From a virus: 64,000 nucleotides of DNA. Positions within the stretch are counted from its first letter, which is position 1. Each line of letters opens with the position of its first letter. Positions 10,301 through 20,500 of this stretch are shown piece by piece. The stretch spans positions 62,001 through 126,000 of the IMG/VR virus record IMGVR_UViG_3300008114_000012, one strand, 5' to 3'. A program made the position numbers and the translations under genes. The notes under the pieces were generated by a model, which saw only the letters and a list, made by a program, of their open reading frames with translations, made no database searches and was not told the DNA's origin.

Positions 10301-12907
10301 GTATTACCCGATTATTCAGATTATAGGGTTGTTTTCATGGTTAGAGGGGTTGACCCTCATTCTACTAAAGTTATGTGTAAATACGACCTAAGTGCTCTTT
10401 TTGGGGAAACGCTTACTGACGATGGGTTCTTTAATTTGACTAGAACTGAACAATTTATGGCGTACCAAAATATACCGATACAACCCACAATGAGAACTGT
10501 TAAACATAATTTAACTAATTCATATAATTCTGACCCCTATAGCGGTAATGATTTATTTTATGATACGTTTGGATTTACTCCTGACCCTGTGCAATTTACA
10601 CCCTTCAATAGTCTAAAACCATTATATTATTCTGCATTAGATTCTACTAATCCGGCTGGTGCTGATTTAGATGCTTATAATGATGTTACTGTTAGTAATT
10701 TTAGTGATGCTACGAGTAATCAAGATATAATAAAGATTGATGATTTAAACAACTATAATAAAGAGTCATGGTTTGATATAACATCTAATTATGGGGATAA
10801 TAAACCCGATTTTGCAACATATGATACATCAGTTGCTAGCGGGGACAATGATAATGAGTTTAATACTTTTGTAAACGGAAGAAATAGAGGGTATTTTAAG
10901 GGAGAAATTGTTGAGGGAGGTTCTTTATTATATATACCGGAATCAACTAACCCAATGACGTTTGACTACTCAAATGCATTCCTTTCTCCACCCCCTGATG
11001 ATATAGGATGTAGAATGTTACAACATTATTATTATGGGGCTAGATTTTCATCTCCGTCATTGGGTGTTTATATTGACTTACAACCTGGAGGTAGTGGTAG
11101 AAAATTTGTTATGAGGTCAGACAGATTACCTGTTTCAGACACACCTGAAGACACTAACCCAAATGGCACAACAAATGCCGGACAACCCGAGGTATCGTTA
11201 CCTCCGACTAACGCACTACCTACAACAACCCTTTCTATGATTGGGTTTAACAATCCCCAATTAGACATATCAATCATTCCTTTAGATGGTGAAGTGCCGG
11301 CAATTGTCCCACCACCGGTATCGTCTAATCAAGCAGATAATATTGAAAACCAACAAGATACGGAAAATACCCCAATTTCAAATATCGCTGGAAGTTTTAG
11401 TTGTGATGGAGTTGTGCCTCTTGAATGTTACGATGTTAATAGTGCTGGTGAAGTTTTTGTCCAGCCTGTTACACACCCATGTTTTACAAATAATTGTTGT
11501 AATGGTGATAGTGAATCAAAATGTTATGGGTGTGATGGAGATAAAATAATGGCTTATGGATGTTATAAGCTAATAACCGACCCTTGGAAATCAAGAAAGA
11601 CTGATAAGTATCTTATGAATGAGTGGTTATTAAGACTCAGAATTAGTTTTGCCGCTTGTAGAAACGTTTGGGGTCACATGTTTACAAATCAATGGGTGAA
11701 CGGAACGTTATTTGCGTATCCGTTGCAAGTACAAACAAGATATACAAGTCCTGGTGAAGATATACCAACATATGATGCGAATGGAAACATTACAAACGGA
11801 ACCATAGGACCTAATCAGCCGTACTCTTGCTATTGTACTCACTTGGCTTACTTTGATTATCAGAATAATAATTTTTATTATCGTGTAACACCTTATAGTG
11901 AAACCACTGGATATATCGGTAGAACTAGTGACAAAACAATTAGAGGCCGAGATTTAGATGGTAATAGAAGAATTTTGGGTAACCCAACAACAATGATGGA
12001 TTTGGGACCTAGAAATGATTACATGGATGAATTATCATATAGTGATGAATTTCAAGGGTATGTTGTGGATAGACTTGACTCTACAACTTTTCAAGATGTC
12101 GACGAATTATTAAATTTATTCATAATTCAAAGATTAGTATCCGCAAGTATACGAGATATAATAAAAACATCGGCTAAGGCGGGTGCAAATAATGACCCCG
12201 TTAAAAAATATTTTAGTAGAGATAATCTTAAAGTTGATGGTGACTACGCTCAAATGTTGGCAATTAATTCACAATTAGGAGTGATTGCTTTTGACACTGG
12301 TTTATACACTGACCCTAATGATATATTCTTTAGTAGGGCGAATTCTGATAAAGGTGTATTTGGAGTATTTTTCTCGGCGGATAGCCAGGTAAGAGATTGG
12401 ATTACCCCAAAAAGAACAATCGTCTCACCTGGCGGTGACCCCATCTTTCCTTGTACTTTTGACGAGAACCCAATCTTTTCACAAGAGATACCAATGTATT
12501 TGTGGCATGTAAAACCAAACTCAAGTGGTGATAGTATTTTTGGTGACCAATTAAATGAGTGGGATACTTTACCAATATCTGCCGGACAATTTAATCACGT
12601 AAAATATCAAAGTATAGACAGACTAAGTACTTCAACACCTTTCGGCTCAAGAACAATGACCCCTAACCAACAAGACAATGAATCTTATTTCAAAGGGTTT
12701 ATATCTAATACTTATAATGACTTAACAGATGCTGCATACCCTTCAGTAGGTAGTGAAACTTATTTTAGTCCTAGAGATATAGGAAATGTTGGTAAAGTTA
12801 ATAATACTGCACCATTTTATTTCTATTTTGGTTTAGTAAAAGGTTCATCGGCGTTTGATAGATTTACAACTAAATGGATTGATGGTAGAAAGAAAAATGT
12901 ATATTAA
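7367..12907 (+). CDS. Large baseplate/tail structural protein with internal hydrophobic segment
   Basis: This 1846-aa protein is unrecognised as a whole but clearly belongs to the tail cluster. Residues about 45-175 resemble a carboxypeptidase-regulatory/SdrD B-like beta-sandwich (GRITANNGLGLPNCKVSVFI, then KTNDSGDFMLFGVPLGSQTI). Residues about 540-575 form a strongly hydrophobic stretch (LLMSILALIAKPILTILIFI and beyond) long enough for one or two membrane helices. A cysteine-rich part follows at about 598-635 (many C-x2-C and C-x5-C spacings), and a second Cys-rich patch lies near 1355-1395 (CCNGDSESKCYGCDGDK). Other parts are polar and beta-rich. A membrane segment inside a baseplate-linked protein hints at insertion into the host envelope, which is inference. 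It is followed after two bases by the next structural gene. Confidence 0.7.
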   Translation: MPKSYRIRTEVGKDKSIKVQLEQDFESLEILSLKILQSDIYNRVCADYGVVIGRITANNGLGLPNCKVSVFIPLTTEDEENPVISELYPYKTLDDVNDDGYRYNLLPYTKSHGGHTPTGTFPSRNDVLTNPTLIEVYDKYYKFTAKTNDSGDFMLFGVPLGSQTIHVDIDLSDIGEFSLSPQDLIRLGIATENQISGVRFNSSNTLDTLPQLLSFNRVIEVYPLWGQPEICELGITRTDFDLSKEAGIQLLPAAIFMGSIISNQDKRAVKRKCKVNRKLGNLCQLIAGPGIILAIRQTIGVDSDGYPVLEEYQLEDGGQVIDDNGAWLIDVPMNLDFVYTNEFGERTFSNDPKVGVPTRARYRFKVDWAQPATIGKIKRASFLVPNIKEWGWDDYQTVVTIGGPTTITSTPDPDNDPYAFYPSTEIKCNAPNPTTDYNDNRFKMVKASYAFSVNWRDYGLTDSANNLTSIGQRMVQEAVDCIDRFYEMRYNKVYTVSELISEYRSNSGVKKFISVRDILDETCESTNSPFPANDAQFQFDLLYLLMSILALIAKPILTILIFIAHIVAWAICKIKDFICGLKQMICSSNVLRGFGNWRCNKWTGKCNEWNDKCENQGINLPLLTYPDCELCECTQSDGPNQISSNLATPSTIPPGSTNSLPQTLSTNYQLGTTTTIPELFNIITLDNPTNFACSDGDGETESTTKRTFTQSIPYSEKMNLFNTKAKFFDEDPTDPTINPGGGVNRIKVSFNVNATANAGKFHFDNVFAMVMPPLPPDDGIGENPQVVGQGDLIRFSKTQPSTDPNLIYYSSQTISGYNQFGSRGITGVTDPSWVSGSNPDDAAQQGYSFNKTITYANHKINPTTGPEQAAKTVDYEIFGSEESLGAQRFGFDDEYFQVIYTGTVGTFLIQAASEGTSPNSFAHRFLNGGMYFVTNTYENSLFSPNLSTPCSMPPSSPPEICADVNVISQATEIKRPMDVLPDYSDYRVVFMVRGVDPHSTKVMCKYDLSALFGETLTDDGFFNLTRTEQFMAYQNIPIQPTMRTVKHNLTNSYNSDPYSGNDLFYDTFGFTPDPVQFTPFNSLKPLYYSALDSTNPAGADLDAYNDVTVSNFSDATSNQDIIKIDDLNNYNKESWFDITSNYGDNKPDFATYDTSVASGDNDNEFNTFVNGRNRGYFKGEIVEGGSLLYIPESTNPMTFDYSNAFLSPPPDDIGCRMLQHYYYGARFSSPSLGVYIDLQPGGSGRKFVMRSDRLPVSDTPEDTNPNGTTNAGQPEVSLPPTNALPTTTLSMIGFNNPQLDISIIPLDGEVPAIVPPPVSSNQADNIENQQDTENTPISNIAGSFSCDGVVPLECYDVNSAGEVFVQPVTHPCFTNNCCNGDSESKCYGCDGDKIMAYGCYKLITDPWKSRKTDKYLMNEWLLRLRISFAACRNVWGHMFTNQWVNGTLFAYPLQVQTRYTSPGEDIPTYDANGNITNGTIGPNQPYSCYCTHLAYFDYQNNNFYYRVTPYSETTGYIGRTSDKTIRGRDLDGNRRILGNPTTMMDLGPRNDYMDELSYSDEFQGYVVDRLDSTTFQDVDELLNLFIIQRLVSASIRDIIKTSAKAGANNDPVKKYFSRDNLKVDGDYAQMLAINSQLGVIAFDTGLYTDPNDIFFSRANSDKGVFGVFFSADSQVRDWITPKRTIVSPGGDPIFPCTFDENPIFSQEIPMYLWHVKPNSSGDSIFGDQLNEWDTLPISAGQFNHVKYQSIDRLSTSTPFGSRTMTPNQQDNESYFKGFISNTYNDLTDAAYPSVGSETYFSPRDIGNVGKVNNTAPFYFYFGLVKGSSAFDRFTTKWIDGRKKNVY

Positions 12908-12909
12908 AG

Positions 12910-14679
12910 ATGGGAAATATTAATGACACACGTATAATATTAGGTTCTTTAAGATATAAATCGGCACCGGATACCGACACAGGATTGAAAGTGCCATTGG
13001 TTCAAAATAATAAGTTATTAATTGAATTTGATAGAAGTGCGAACATAAGTCTTGAACAAGTTTTTAATGACGAAAGACAGAAGTCAACATTTTTTAGACC
13101 TGTTGCTAAATACAGTGTTATATTTCAAAACGCATATTCAGGATACTCATATTATAAACCATTCATTAACAATTTATATTATTTGAATTCTGAACAAGCT
13201 GCCAAAGACGCTTGTGCGGGACTTGCGGTAACATGGATTGGATTACCACAATATAATGAGTTTGATTTTATTCGAAATGATTTTAATCAACCATATTACA
13301 CCCAACCACCAGACCAACATCTTATCTTTAGACCAAAGGATGTTGCGAGATATAATTGGAGTTTTTGTATGACTTATCCTCATGAAAATGATACAACACA
13401 ACCAATGTCGGCAATTTTTTTAATTCCTGGATTATCAGGTAAACAAAGTGTGAGTTGGATTGCTTCGGACGGGATACCATTTGTAATTAAATTGACTACT
13501 ACAAATGGATTGAAAACAATACAGTTATGGTGTCCCATAAAACATAATGTATCACAAGGAGAATTTATTAAATTCAAATCACCATTCAATTTAGGAGGAA
13601 TTGATTTATTTCAAGTGTATTCGATAGGTAACGGTACAGTCGGTAGTGATGAATACGTCATTAATCTTCAAGACCCTGGATTTACTTCAATATCCAGCGG
13701 ATTAAAATCAACATTCAAAAGAGTTGTTTTGAGAGATAATCAAAATGAAACTACTTCTGAATATTATGTAAGAAGACATAAAGTTCTTACCCCACCCAAG
13801 GCGTCGGCTTTAGTTAATTGCGGATATGAACAAAACATATTTAAAACTAGTGCTAAATTAGAAAGAGAACCATATACCCCTAATCAATACGAGAGAATAT
13901 CAACCAAGGAAGGTTCCCAAACTTATACGTTGTCATTTAATAGTGATGTTGATTTAAATAATTTGGTAGATAATCAAGGAAGACCAGTTACTAAATTATA
14001 TTACACGACCGTATGGAGAGGTTATTTTGGTTACACTAAAAGTTTAAAACAGGGTTGGGAATTTAATTTACAACCTGACCCAATATTAAAAACTCCTACA
14101 ACATGGTGGACTGATAGTAATGGATTTTCAGATATTGATATTGCAACCAGTTCGTATACTGTTCCACCACCTTTGGGAACAAGTCCATTGGGGTCACCAT
14201 TTACCTTTACCTATACAAACACCCCAAATGTTGGAGATACATTAGACGGAGATTTTTGTGAATGGAATGATTATGAACAAAAGGAATATGAGATTGCTAC
14301 TTACTACCATAAAATAAGATTTAACAGTGATACTTTTAATACATCATATGGACCACCAAATAATCCATTTGGGTATTATTATCAACCTCACTTTGGTGTA
14401 ACACTACGAGACTACTCTGATTATTTGGAGGAGGGTGATGTGAAAAATACCGTTGGAGTACCTGATTACGCATATTTTTCAGAGAATAGGAATGTATTTG
14501 TTTGGAGAGATTTATACGAATATGGATACATAGATAGCACTGGTATAGGAACAAATTGGCCTTTCATGAATGGAAGACACCATATATATCGAAATATAAC
14601 TTTTAGAATTATACCTGAAGGTACTAATTATAAGGAGTATAATATAACTCAATTAATGGTAATAGATGGGTGCGAATAA
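12910..14679 (+). CDS. Tail/baseplate structural protein (unrecognised family)
   Basis: This 589-aa protein has no signal peptide and no membrane helices, and is rich in aromatic residues and Pro. The N terminus (NDTRIILGSLRYKSAPDTDT) and the repeated Tyr/Phe-rich beta-like stretches are usual for virion components. The start lies two bases after the preceding stop, and the end overlaps the next gene by 14 bases, so it is translated in the same late operon. No enzymatic motif was found. The role is inferred from location between the baseplate wedge genes and the fibre genes. Confidence 0.65.
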   Translation: MGNINDTRIILGSLRYKSAPDTDTGLKVPLVQNNKLLIEFDRSANISLEQVFNDERQKSTFFRPVAKYSVIFQNAYSGYSYYKPFINNLYYLNSEQAAKDACAGLAVTWIGLPQYNEFDFIRNDFNQPYYTQPPDQHLIFRPKDVARYNWSFCMTYPHENDTTQPMSAIFLIPGLSGKQSVSWIASDGIPFVIKLTTTNGLKTIQLWCPIKHNVSQGEFIKFKSPFNLGGIDLFQVYSIGNGTVGSDEYVINLQDPGFTSISSGLKSTFKRVVLRDNQNETTSEYYVRRHKVLTPPKASALVNCGYEQNIFKTSAKLEREPYTPNQYERISTKEGSQTYTLSFNSDVDLNNLVDNQGRPVTKLYYTTVWRGYFGYTKSLKQGWEFNLQPDPILKTPTTWWTDSNGFSDIDIATSSYTVPPPLGTSPLGSPFTFTYTNTPNVGDTLDGDFCEWNDYEQKEYEIATYYHKIRFNSDTFNTSYGPPNNPFGYYYQPHFGVTLRDYSDYLEEGDVKNTVGVPDYAYFSENRNVFVWRDLYEYGYIDSTGIGTNWPFMNGRHHIYRNITFRIIPEGTNYKEYNITQLMVIDGCE

Positions 14680-15448
14680 CAAATATCTTTTTACAATACC
14701 AATCGGAACAAAGTCAATCCAACTTCCTGTTGAATTGAAATTTGATAGCGTTGGTCAGAGTGATAGTATTGAAATATGGGAAAAAAACGCTATTGCTGAA
14801 GTTATTGGACTGGCAAAAGATTTTGATATCCTTAGATTTGCTCACGAAGAATATGGGTCCGACCAACAAACTAGTGTAAACTACAAATTTTATTTTTTTG
14901 ACGAATTAAATTCTGATTGGGTAGACGACTATCAAGCTGAAGGTTTTACCACAGAAGAAAACTACTATATAAGTAATGGATTTGAAAGGTCATTTTTTAA
15001 ACTTGATTTTTATAATACACCCGATAACGCTAATCAAACAATTTATTTTACTGTAATTCTTCCATTACAAACTGGTGAGGAAAATTCTGTGTCAATTAGT
15101 CCTTATCTACCACCCGTGTTAGTTGAGAGACCTGAATTTAAATTAGATTACACTAAAAATAGAGAAGGTTTTTTCTTTTATTGGATGAGAGATAAAAAGT
15201 TTCTCAACTTGGACACTTTCTACATGAGTGCCAAATTCTTCGATGCTAAATTGGGGGTATTCGTAAGAATGATGACAGTTAAACCAAATACTTTACCCGA
15301 CCCAACATCATTTGATACTAAAAAATATTTTTATAGAAAAGTCGTTTTAGATTACGATAACTACACATATAAAATATATAATTCTAGCGGTGCAAGAATA
15401 GGAACAGGGTCACCCATAAATTGGTATGAATATATTAACCCATCATAA
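14666..15448 (+). CDS. Tail/baseplate structural protein (unrecognised family)
   Basis: This 260-aa protein overlaps the upstream gene by 14 bases; the ATG sits in the codons for its last residues (DGCE). Its own TAA shares a base with the next ATG (TAATG), so translational coupling on both sides is likely. The sequence is acidic and aromatic, with beta-type segments (YLFTIPIGTKSIQLPVELKF) and no signal peptide or membrane helix. No family is recognised. Tight coupling suggests stoichiometric assembly with its neighbours. Confidence 0.65.
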   Translation: MGANNKYLFTIPIGTKSIQLPVELKFDSVGQSDSIEIWEKNAIAEVIGLAKDFDILRFAHEEYGSDQQTSVNYKFYFFDELNSDWVDDYQAEGFTTEENYYISNGFERSFFKLDFYNTPDNANQTIYFTVILPLQTGEENSVSISPYLPPVLVERPEFKLDYTKNREGFFFYWMRDKKFLNLDTFYMSAKFFDAKLGVFVRMMTVKPNTLPDPTSFDTKKYFYRKVVLDYDNYTYKIYNSSGARIGTGSPINWYEYINPS

Positions 15449-16596
15449 TGCAAGATAGGATTTATAATATAAGAATATCACCCGAGGTTATCAGTGATAA
15501 AATATTTCCAAAAATATTTTATCAGGATTATGATATCCCTAAAGATAAAAATCCTTGCTGCGATGAACCACCACCACCCCTGACAGGACAAACACCTAAT
15601 ACCGTATACATTTATTCGTCTATGACCGAAATCGTGTCGGCGGATAATGGAAATTCAATTCTCAATATAACGGTACCGATTTTCTTAACCGAAAACACAG
15701 TCGATGTAGGATATTATAGTGTGTTCGACGGTATGGTTACCCAACAGGATACCATGATGAACTTTTTGTTTCAATCATCTGTGGCGGCCCCATACGTCTA
15801 TTCTTTTTACAATACATCAGATAAACAATTCAAGAGATATCTAAAATTTGCTAATTATCAAATTGATTGGGGTGACGGAACACCGACAGAAACTGTTAAT
15901 TCAACGGCTCCTACACCATATGTTCACACATACGCTTCAGATGGTGAGTTTGAGATAAGCATGTCAGGTCTAAGTCCTTGGGGATACAATGTTATAAAGA
16001 AGAAAGTTTTTACACCATATACTGATATTATTGCAGACAACCCAAATGGGGAAGCATTTTTCATACCGGCTGGTGGTAATTGGTCGGCAACACCTATATC
16101 ATATAATTATATAATTCAATATGATGCGGAATGTGAAACAGATAATCCGTGTTGTGAATTTACACCAACTCCGTTTTTGATAACAGGGTATACCACATCT
16201 TCCTTATCATTAGTTGAACTTTATGGACCAACAAAATATAGAATTGACCAAAAAATAACAGGGGCATCAGGAACGGTTGCGGTTTTCAAGGGAGTAGCCG
16301 CAAACAATTCATTTACCGCATATACCATAAACGATATAGAATATAGAGATTACCCAGATGGTAAAACTACATTCAGTGTTTATTCATCAGGATGTACTGA
16401 CTTTTTAGTTTGTTCTGCAATAACAAAGGATGAAGCGTTAATGAATGTTGTAAGCGAACCCGAAATACTTTCAAACGTATTTATCGAAAGAGGTAAGAAT
16501 ACCGCACTTGAACAAATACAAAGATTAGGTGAGATTGCAACATTTGGTGATTTAAGAAACTATGGGTACAGCTACTTTACTATAAAAACACAATAA
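15448..16596 (+). CDS. Structural protein with PKD domain
   Basis: This is a 382-aa protein. Residues about 135-190 show a PKD-type beta-sandwich: the hallmark YQIDWGDGTPTETVN is followed by TPYVHTYASDGEFEISMSGL. PKD domains are common in surface adhesins and in phage tail or capsid decorations, where they mediate protein or sugar contacts. The N terminus has a Cys-Cys and Pro-rich patch (CCDEPPPPLTG), and a second patch (ETDNPCCEFTPTPF) follows the PKD domain. The C-terminal part (SNVFIERGKNTALEQIQRLG) is helical and may be the virion anchor. The start overlaps the previous stop by one base. Confidence 0.75.
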   Translation: MQDRIYNIRISPEVISDKIFPKIFYQDYDIPKDKNPCCDEPPPPLTGQTPNTVYIYSSMTEIVSADNGNSILNITVPIFLTENTVDVGYYSVFDGMVTQQDTMMNFLFQSSVAAPYVYSFYNTSDKQFKRYLKFANYQIDWGDGTPTETVNSTAPTPYVHTYASDGEFEISMSGLSPWGYNVIKKKVFTPYTDIIADNPNGEAFFIPAGGNWSATPISYNYIIQYDAECETDNPCCEFTPTPFLITGYTTSSLSLVELYGPTKYRIDQKITGASGTVAVFKGVAANNSFTAYTINDIEYRDYPDGKTTFSVYSSGCTDFLVCSAITKDEALMNVVSEPEILSNVFIERGKNTALEQIQRLGEIATFGDLRNYGYSYFTIKTQ

Positions 16597-16613
16597 TAAA
16601 AACCAACTTTTCA

Positions 16614-16621
16614 TATTTATG
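16614..16621 (+). promoter_or_regulatory. TATTTATG, near-match of late motif
   Basis: Inside the 50-bp gap between two structural genes, TATTTATG is followed by an A-rich leader and the ATG at 16647, 25 bases downstream. It is one base away from the TATTTATA octamer. Confidence 0.25.
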
Positions 16622-16646
16622 TATAAGGGTTAAAAAATAAAATAAT

Positions 16647-17555
16647 ATGGCAACAGGAACATATGGTACAATAAGACCGGCAGACGTTAGTCCCGAGGAT
16701 GTTGAGATAATTTTGAATTATACTCCATCTAGAGACGAAACTGACAATTTTATATTAACTAAATTAGATTCAGGTGCAATTCTAAAACCATACTTTTGTA
16801 ATGATGATACTGGTGGTAACGCTGGCATAGAAATATTGGGTGGGTTATATAATCTAACTTTACCTGCCGACACATTTAATAAGTTGGGAATTTATACCAT
16901 TTTTGTAAGACCCACTCAAATTAGAACAACTATTTTGGATTGTGGTGTTTTATCCGCATTACCGAACGTGAGAGGGTTAGTTATTGATTTAAATTCTGTA
17001 CCATCGGAGTATAGAAATAAATTCGTTGACCAAGGATTGGTCGGTTTTAGAATTGAGTATCTCAATTCAGATGGAACCAAAATACCTAACTTTTTCAGAA
17101 TTATTACATCGTCATTCTTTTGTGAACCTGTTATTCAAAACCTAACAAACACATCACAAAAGGCGATAAGATATCGTTATACAGATACAAATACAAATTT
17201 GATTTTTTGCACCCTAACACCATCATCATCACCAACAAATAAGCCAAACGCCATTCCTTATATTGGACAACCAAATCAAAATATTATAATAACCAATACA
17301 TTCTTTAATCCAATAACTTTGGATGTGGAGATTGCAGAACATGACTTCTCTACTCTTGCAATTGCTCTATTTGGTAATCAGACCAAATCTATTGATGATG
17401 GAATTTACACAATGTACGACACATCTAATAACATTTACAAACAATACAACCTATATGAAGTACGTGACCAATTCAATGAGTTATTGTTTGAGGTTAGGGA
17501 AGACAGAGGAGATAATATTGATTTTAGTAAAAACTTCACAAATATAACATCTTAA
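16647..17555 (+). CDS. Tail structural protein (unrecognised family)
   Basis: This 302-aa protein has a beta-rich composition and no membrane segment. It begins ATGTYGTIRPADVSPEDVEI. A short patch of Ser/Pro (TPSSSPTNKPNAIPYIGQP) resembles a miniature linker of the kind that expands in the downstream fibre genes. The TAA stop shares a base with the ATG of the 1001-aa gene (TAATG), indicating coupled translation. Position suggests an adaptor between baseplate and fibre proteins. No family was recognised. Confidence 0.6.
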   Translation: MATGTYGTIRPADVSPEDVEIILNYTPSRDETDNFILTKLDSGAILKPYFCNDDTGGNAGIEILGGLYNLTLPADTFNKLGIYTIFVRPTQIRTTILDCGVLSALPNVRGLVIDLNSVPSEYRNKFVDQGLVGFRIEYLNSDGTKIPNFFRIITSSFFCEPVIQNLTNTSQKAIRYRYTDTNTNLIFCTLTPSSSPTNKPNAIPYIGQPNQNIIITNTFFNPITLDVEIAEHDFSTLAIALFGNQTKSIDDGIYTMYDTSNNIYKQYNLYEVRDQFNELLFEVREDRGDNIDFSKNFTNITS

Positions 17556-20500
17556 TGGCGATAAAGAAATTTACTTGTCCCCCTCAGGCTTCAGGCCAGG
17601 GTAGTTTTTCTGACAATCTCGTAGGTTTTCAACTAACCACGGGAGGAGGGTTAACGCAAGCAAATTTCGAGTTCTCAACAGGGGTCGTAGAAAAAGTTAA
17701 TAGAACATTTAATACCGGTACATTTTCAGACCCAGTTAGTTTGGACTCACTTGGTATCGGGTCAGTAAATCAATCAAAGTTAATATTTGAGAATAACTTT
17801 AAGGTTTATCCTAATTTTGATTTATCTCAAATTACAAATTTTGTTCAGTATGGTTCGATGTCTAAAAGGATGTCGGCATCTATAACAACGGTTATTAGTA
17901 AGTTCCCCGCGGGTATTGAAGTTAATAAACTTGGTATGGACTACACCAAGGGTGCGACGGCTTACAATATTGTATATTACCCAATCGATGACCAAAGTAG
18001 TATGGAGATATCCGTTGCTAAAATGGCTAACCCATTTGGTGTTGATTTTACAGTAAACGCAACACGTAATTTACAGTTAAAGGAAGTTCAGGTATCACCA
18101 CTCAGGAACATGACGGTTGAATATATTAATTATTCATTGTATGTTAATGGTGTTGGATACAACATCAAAAGAATTATTCCTACAGATAGTTTATCAACAG
18201 GGGTATTAAAAATATATGTTGAGGGAAGACCGTTCAGTGGGGTTACTGATGTTAGTGATACTCTTATAATAAGACCGAACGACCAACAAGTCTCAAAAGT
18301 ATTCAACGAAGATTTAGACGAGGTTGAAAATTTTCTATTAAACAGAAATCTTACTCCGATTTATACTGCTGCATTTAAGATACCACTTGAGGCTGATGAT
18401 GGAAGATTTTATGTTGCAACACAAAATATAAGTTGGCCTTTAGATGGAAGATGGAATTTGGATATCAGAACGCCTAATTTTACAAACTATATTGAAAAGA
18501 TAGGTGAAGCTAGTGAGAATTTTGATGGATACTTGACCAACTTGGTAAGTAGATTTTTAGTGACAGGGGCATTTAAAGACTTTGATACACAAGGACAAAA
18601 AGTTGAAAAAATATTACAAATTTTTGGTAGAAGTTTCGATGATACTAAAAAGTACATAACCGCTTTAGGGTTTATGAATTCCGTAAATTATAACACCGGA
18701 AATGATATACCTTCACAACTTTTAAAGAATTTAGCTCAAACTTTAGGGTTTAACACTGACATATCACCAATAACTAATTCAGACTTTTTAAGTTCGGTTT
18801 TCGGACAAAAAAACAATGATAAATCTAGCTTTGCGGGAGTCTCAATACAACAAACACCCGATGAGTTAAATTATCAATATTATAGAAATTTATGTCTAAA
18901 CGCGGCTTTTCTATTCAAATCAAAGGGTACTCGTAAATCAATTGAGGTATTGATGAGATTGATTGGGGCTCCCGATGCTCTTGTTGATTTTAATGAATAT
19001 GTTTATGTTGCGGACCAAAAGATTAAATTAAGTCAATTTGATAAAAAGTTTGCTCTTATATCGGGTGGTACTTATTTGGAACAGGTCGCGGTTTTAGACC
19101 CGACAGATGTGTTCTCAATATTCGGGGTTAAATATACAGGGTTTACCACCAATTTTATTATTGATGATGTTAATATAGGGATAGGTGCTTATCCGATTGA
19201 CGAACAAGGATATCCGATTGCTCCTAATGACACAGAAAATTACTTCTTTCAGATTGGTAGTGGTTGGTTTGAATCGACGCCAAAACATAGGTCTCCGGCT
19301 CAACCTAATTTAACAACAAGCGTATTCACAGGGGCAAATCCTGACTATCAGACGAGCTTAATCCCATATACATATGGACAAATTTATTTAGATAGATATA
19401 GAAATTTCCCGTATATGAGCATGGGTTTCAAATTGACTCAAATACCCGATAACAATAAGAGTTGGACTGATGCTGAAACTGGACTCAGAGAAAATTTAGA
19501 TGGTAACTTTAACGCTCGTTATTATGTTGATAATGAAAAGTTAGTATTAAATGCCAAGAACATAGACCTATTCATGAATCCTGGACAAGGATTGTTATAT
19601 GATGTGTGGTATATGTCAAGACAATATAATTATCCTATTGCAAACCAAGGACTTGGGTGGGTACAACCTACAAGGTGTAATCCTGACCCTTATACTATGT
19701 ATCCGAGTAGAGATGGGGTCGATTGGACGGTAATTAATCCACAACCAAGACAGAAAACATTTTTTGAATTTGCTCAAACATTTTGGCAGAACACAATCAA
19801 TGTTAGAAACAGACAATATTTTGGAGCATACCCGACTTTAGAATCAATATATTGGAGATACCTAGAATCACAAAAAAATGTGGGAATTGAAAATAACAAC
19901 TTCAATTACCAAAGTATGATGGAGTATGTTCAGGATATGGGGGATTATTGGATTAGACTAGTTGAACAGATGATACCCGCAACAACTTTATGGAATACAG
20001 GTATCAAATATGAAAATTCAATTTTTCACAGACAAAAATATGTTTGGAGAAGACAGGCTGGTTGCCAGATTGTTGCAATACCCTGCAAACCCTGTACCGT
20101 TACGGATAATATATTCACAGATAATTGTCCCGTTCAAACAGCGACTTGTTCCCTATATCCATGGAATCCGAACTCAAGTCAAATACAAAGTTTTGCCGCT
20201 ATATTAGGTAACATTGTAAATAAGTATTTAACCAATAATGGATTGAGTTTAAATCAATGTGTTTCGGATAGTATAAATTCTATTTGGTATGTTGACATCA
20301 GATTACAGGGGATTCAGTTAACGCAGTACCCATTTTTTAATGGAGTTGGTTATAATTTAGATGGATTGAGTTATCCTTCTAATTCGGATTGGTATAACGG
20401 TATAAATGAAGCCCTAATGTCTTTATCTAATTATGGTTATAGTTACTATTTAACAGATACTGATGAAGTTGTAGTGATTAATAATATATGTTCATTGAAC

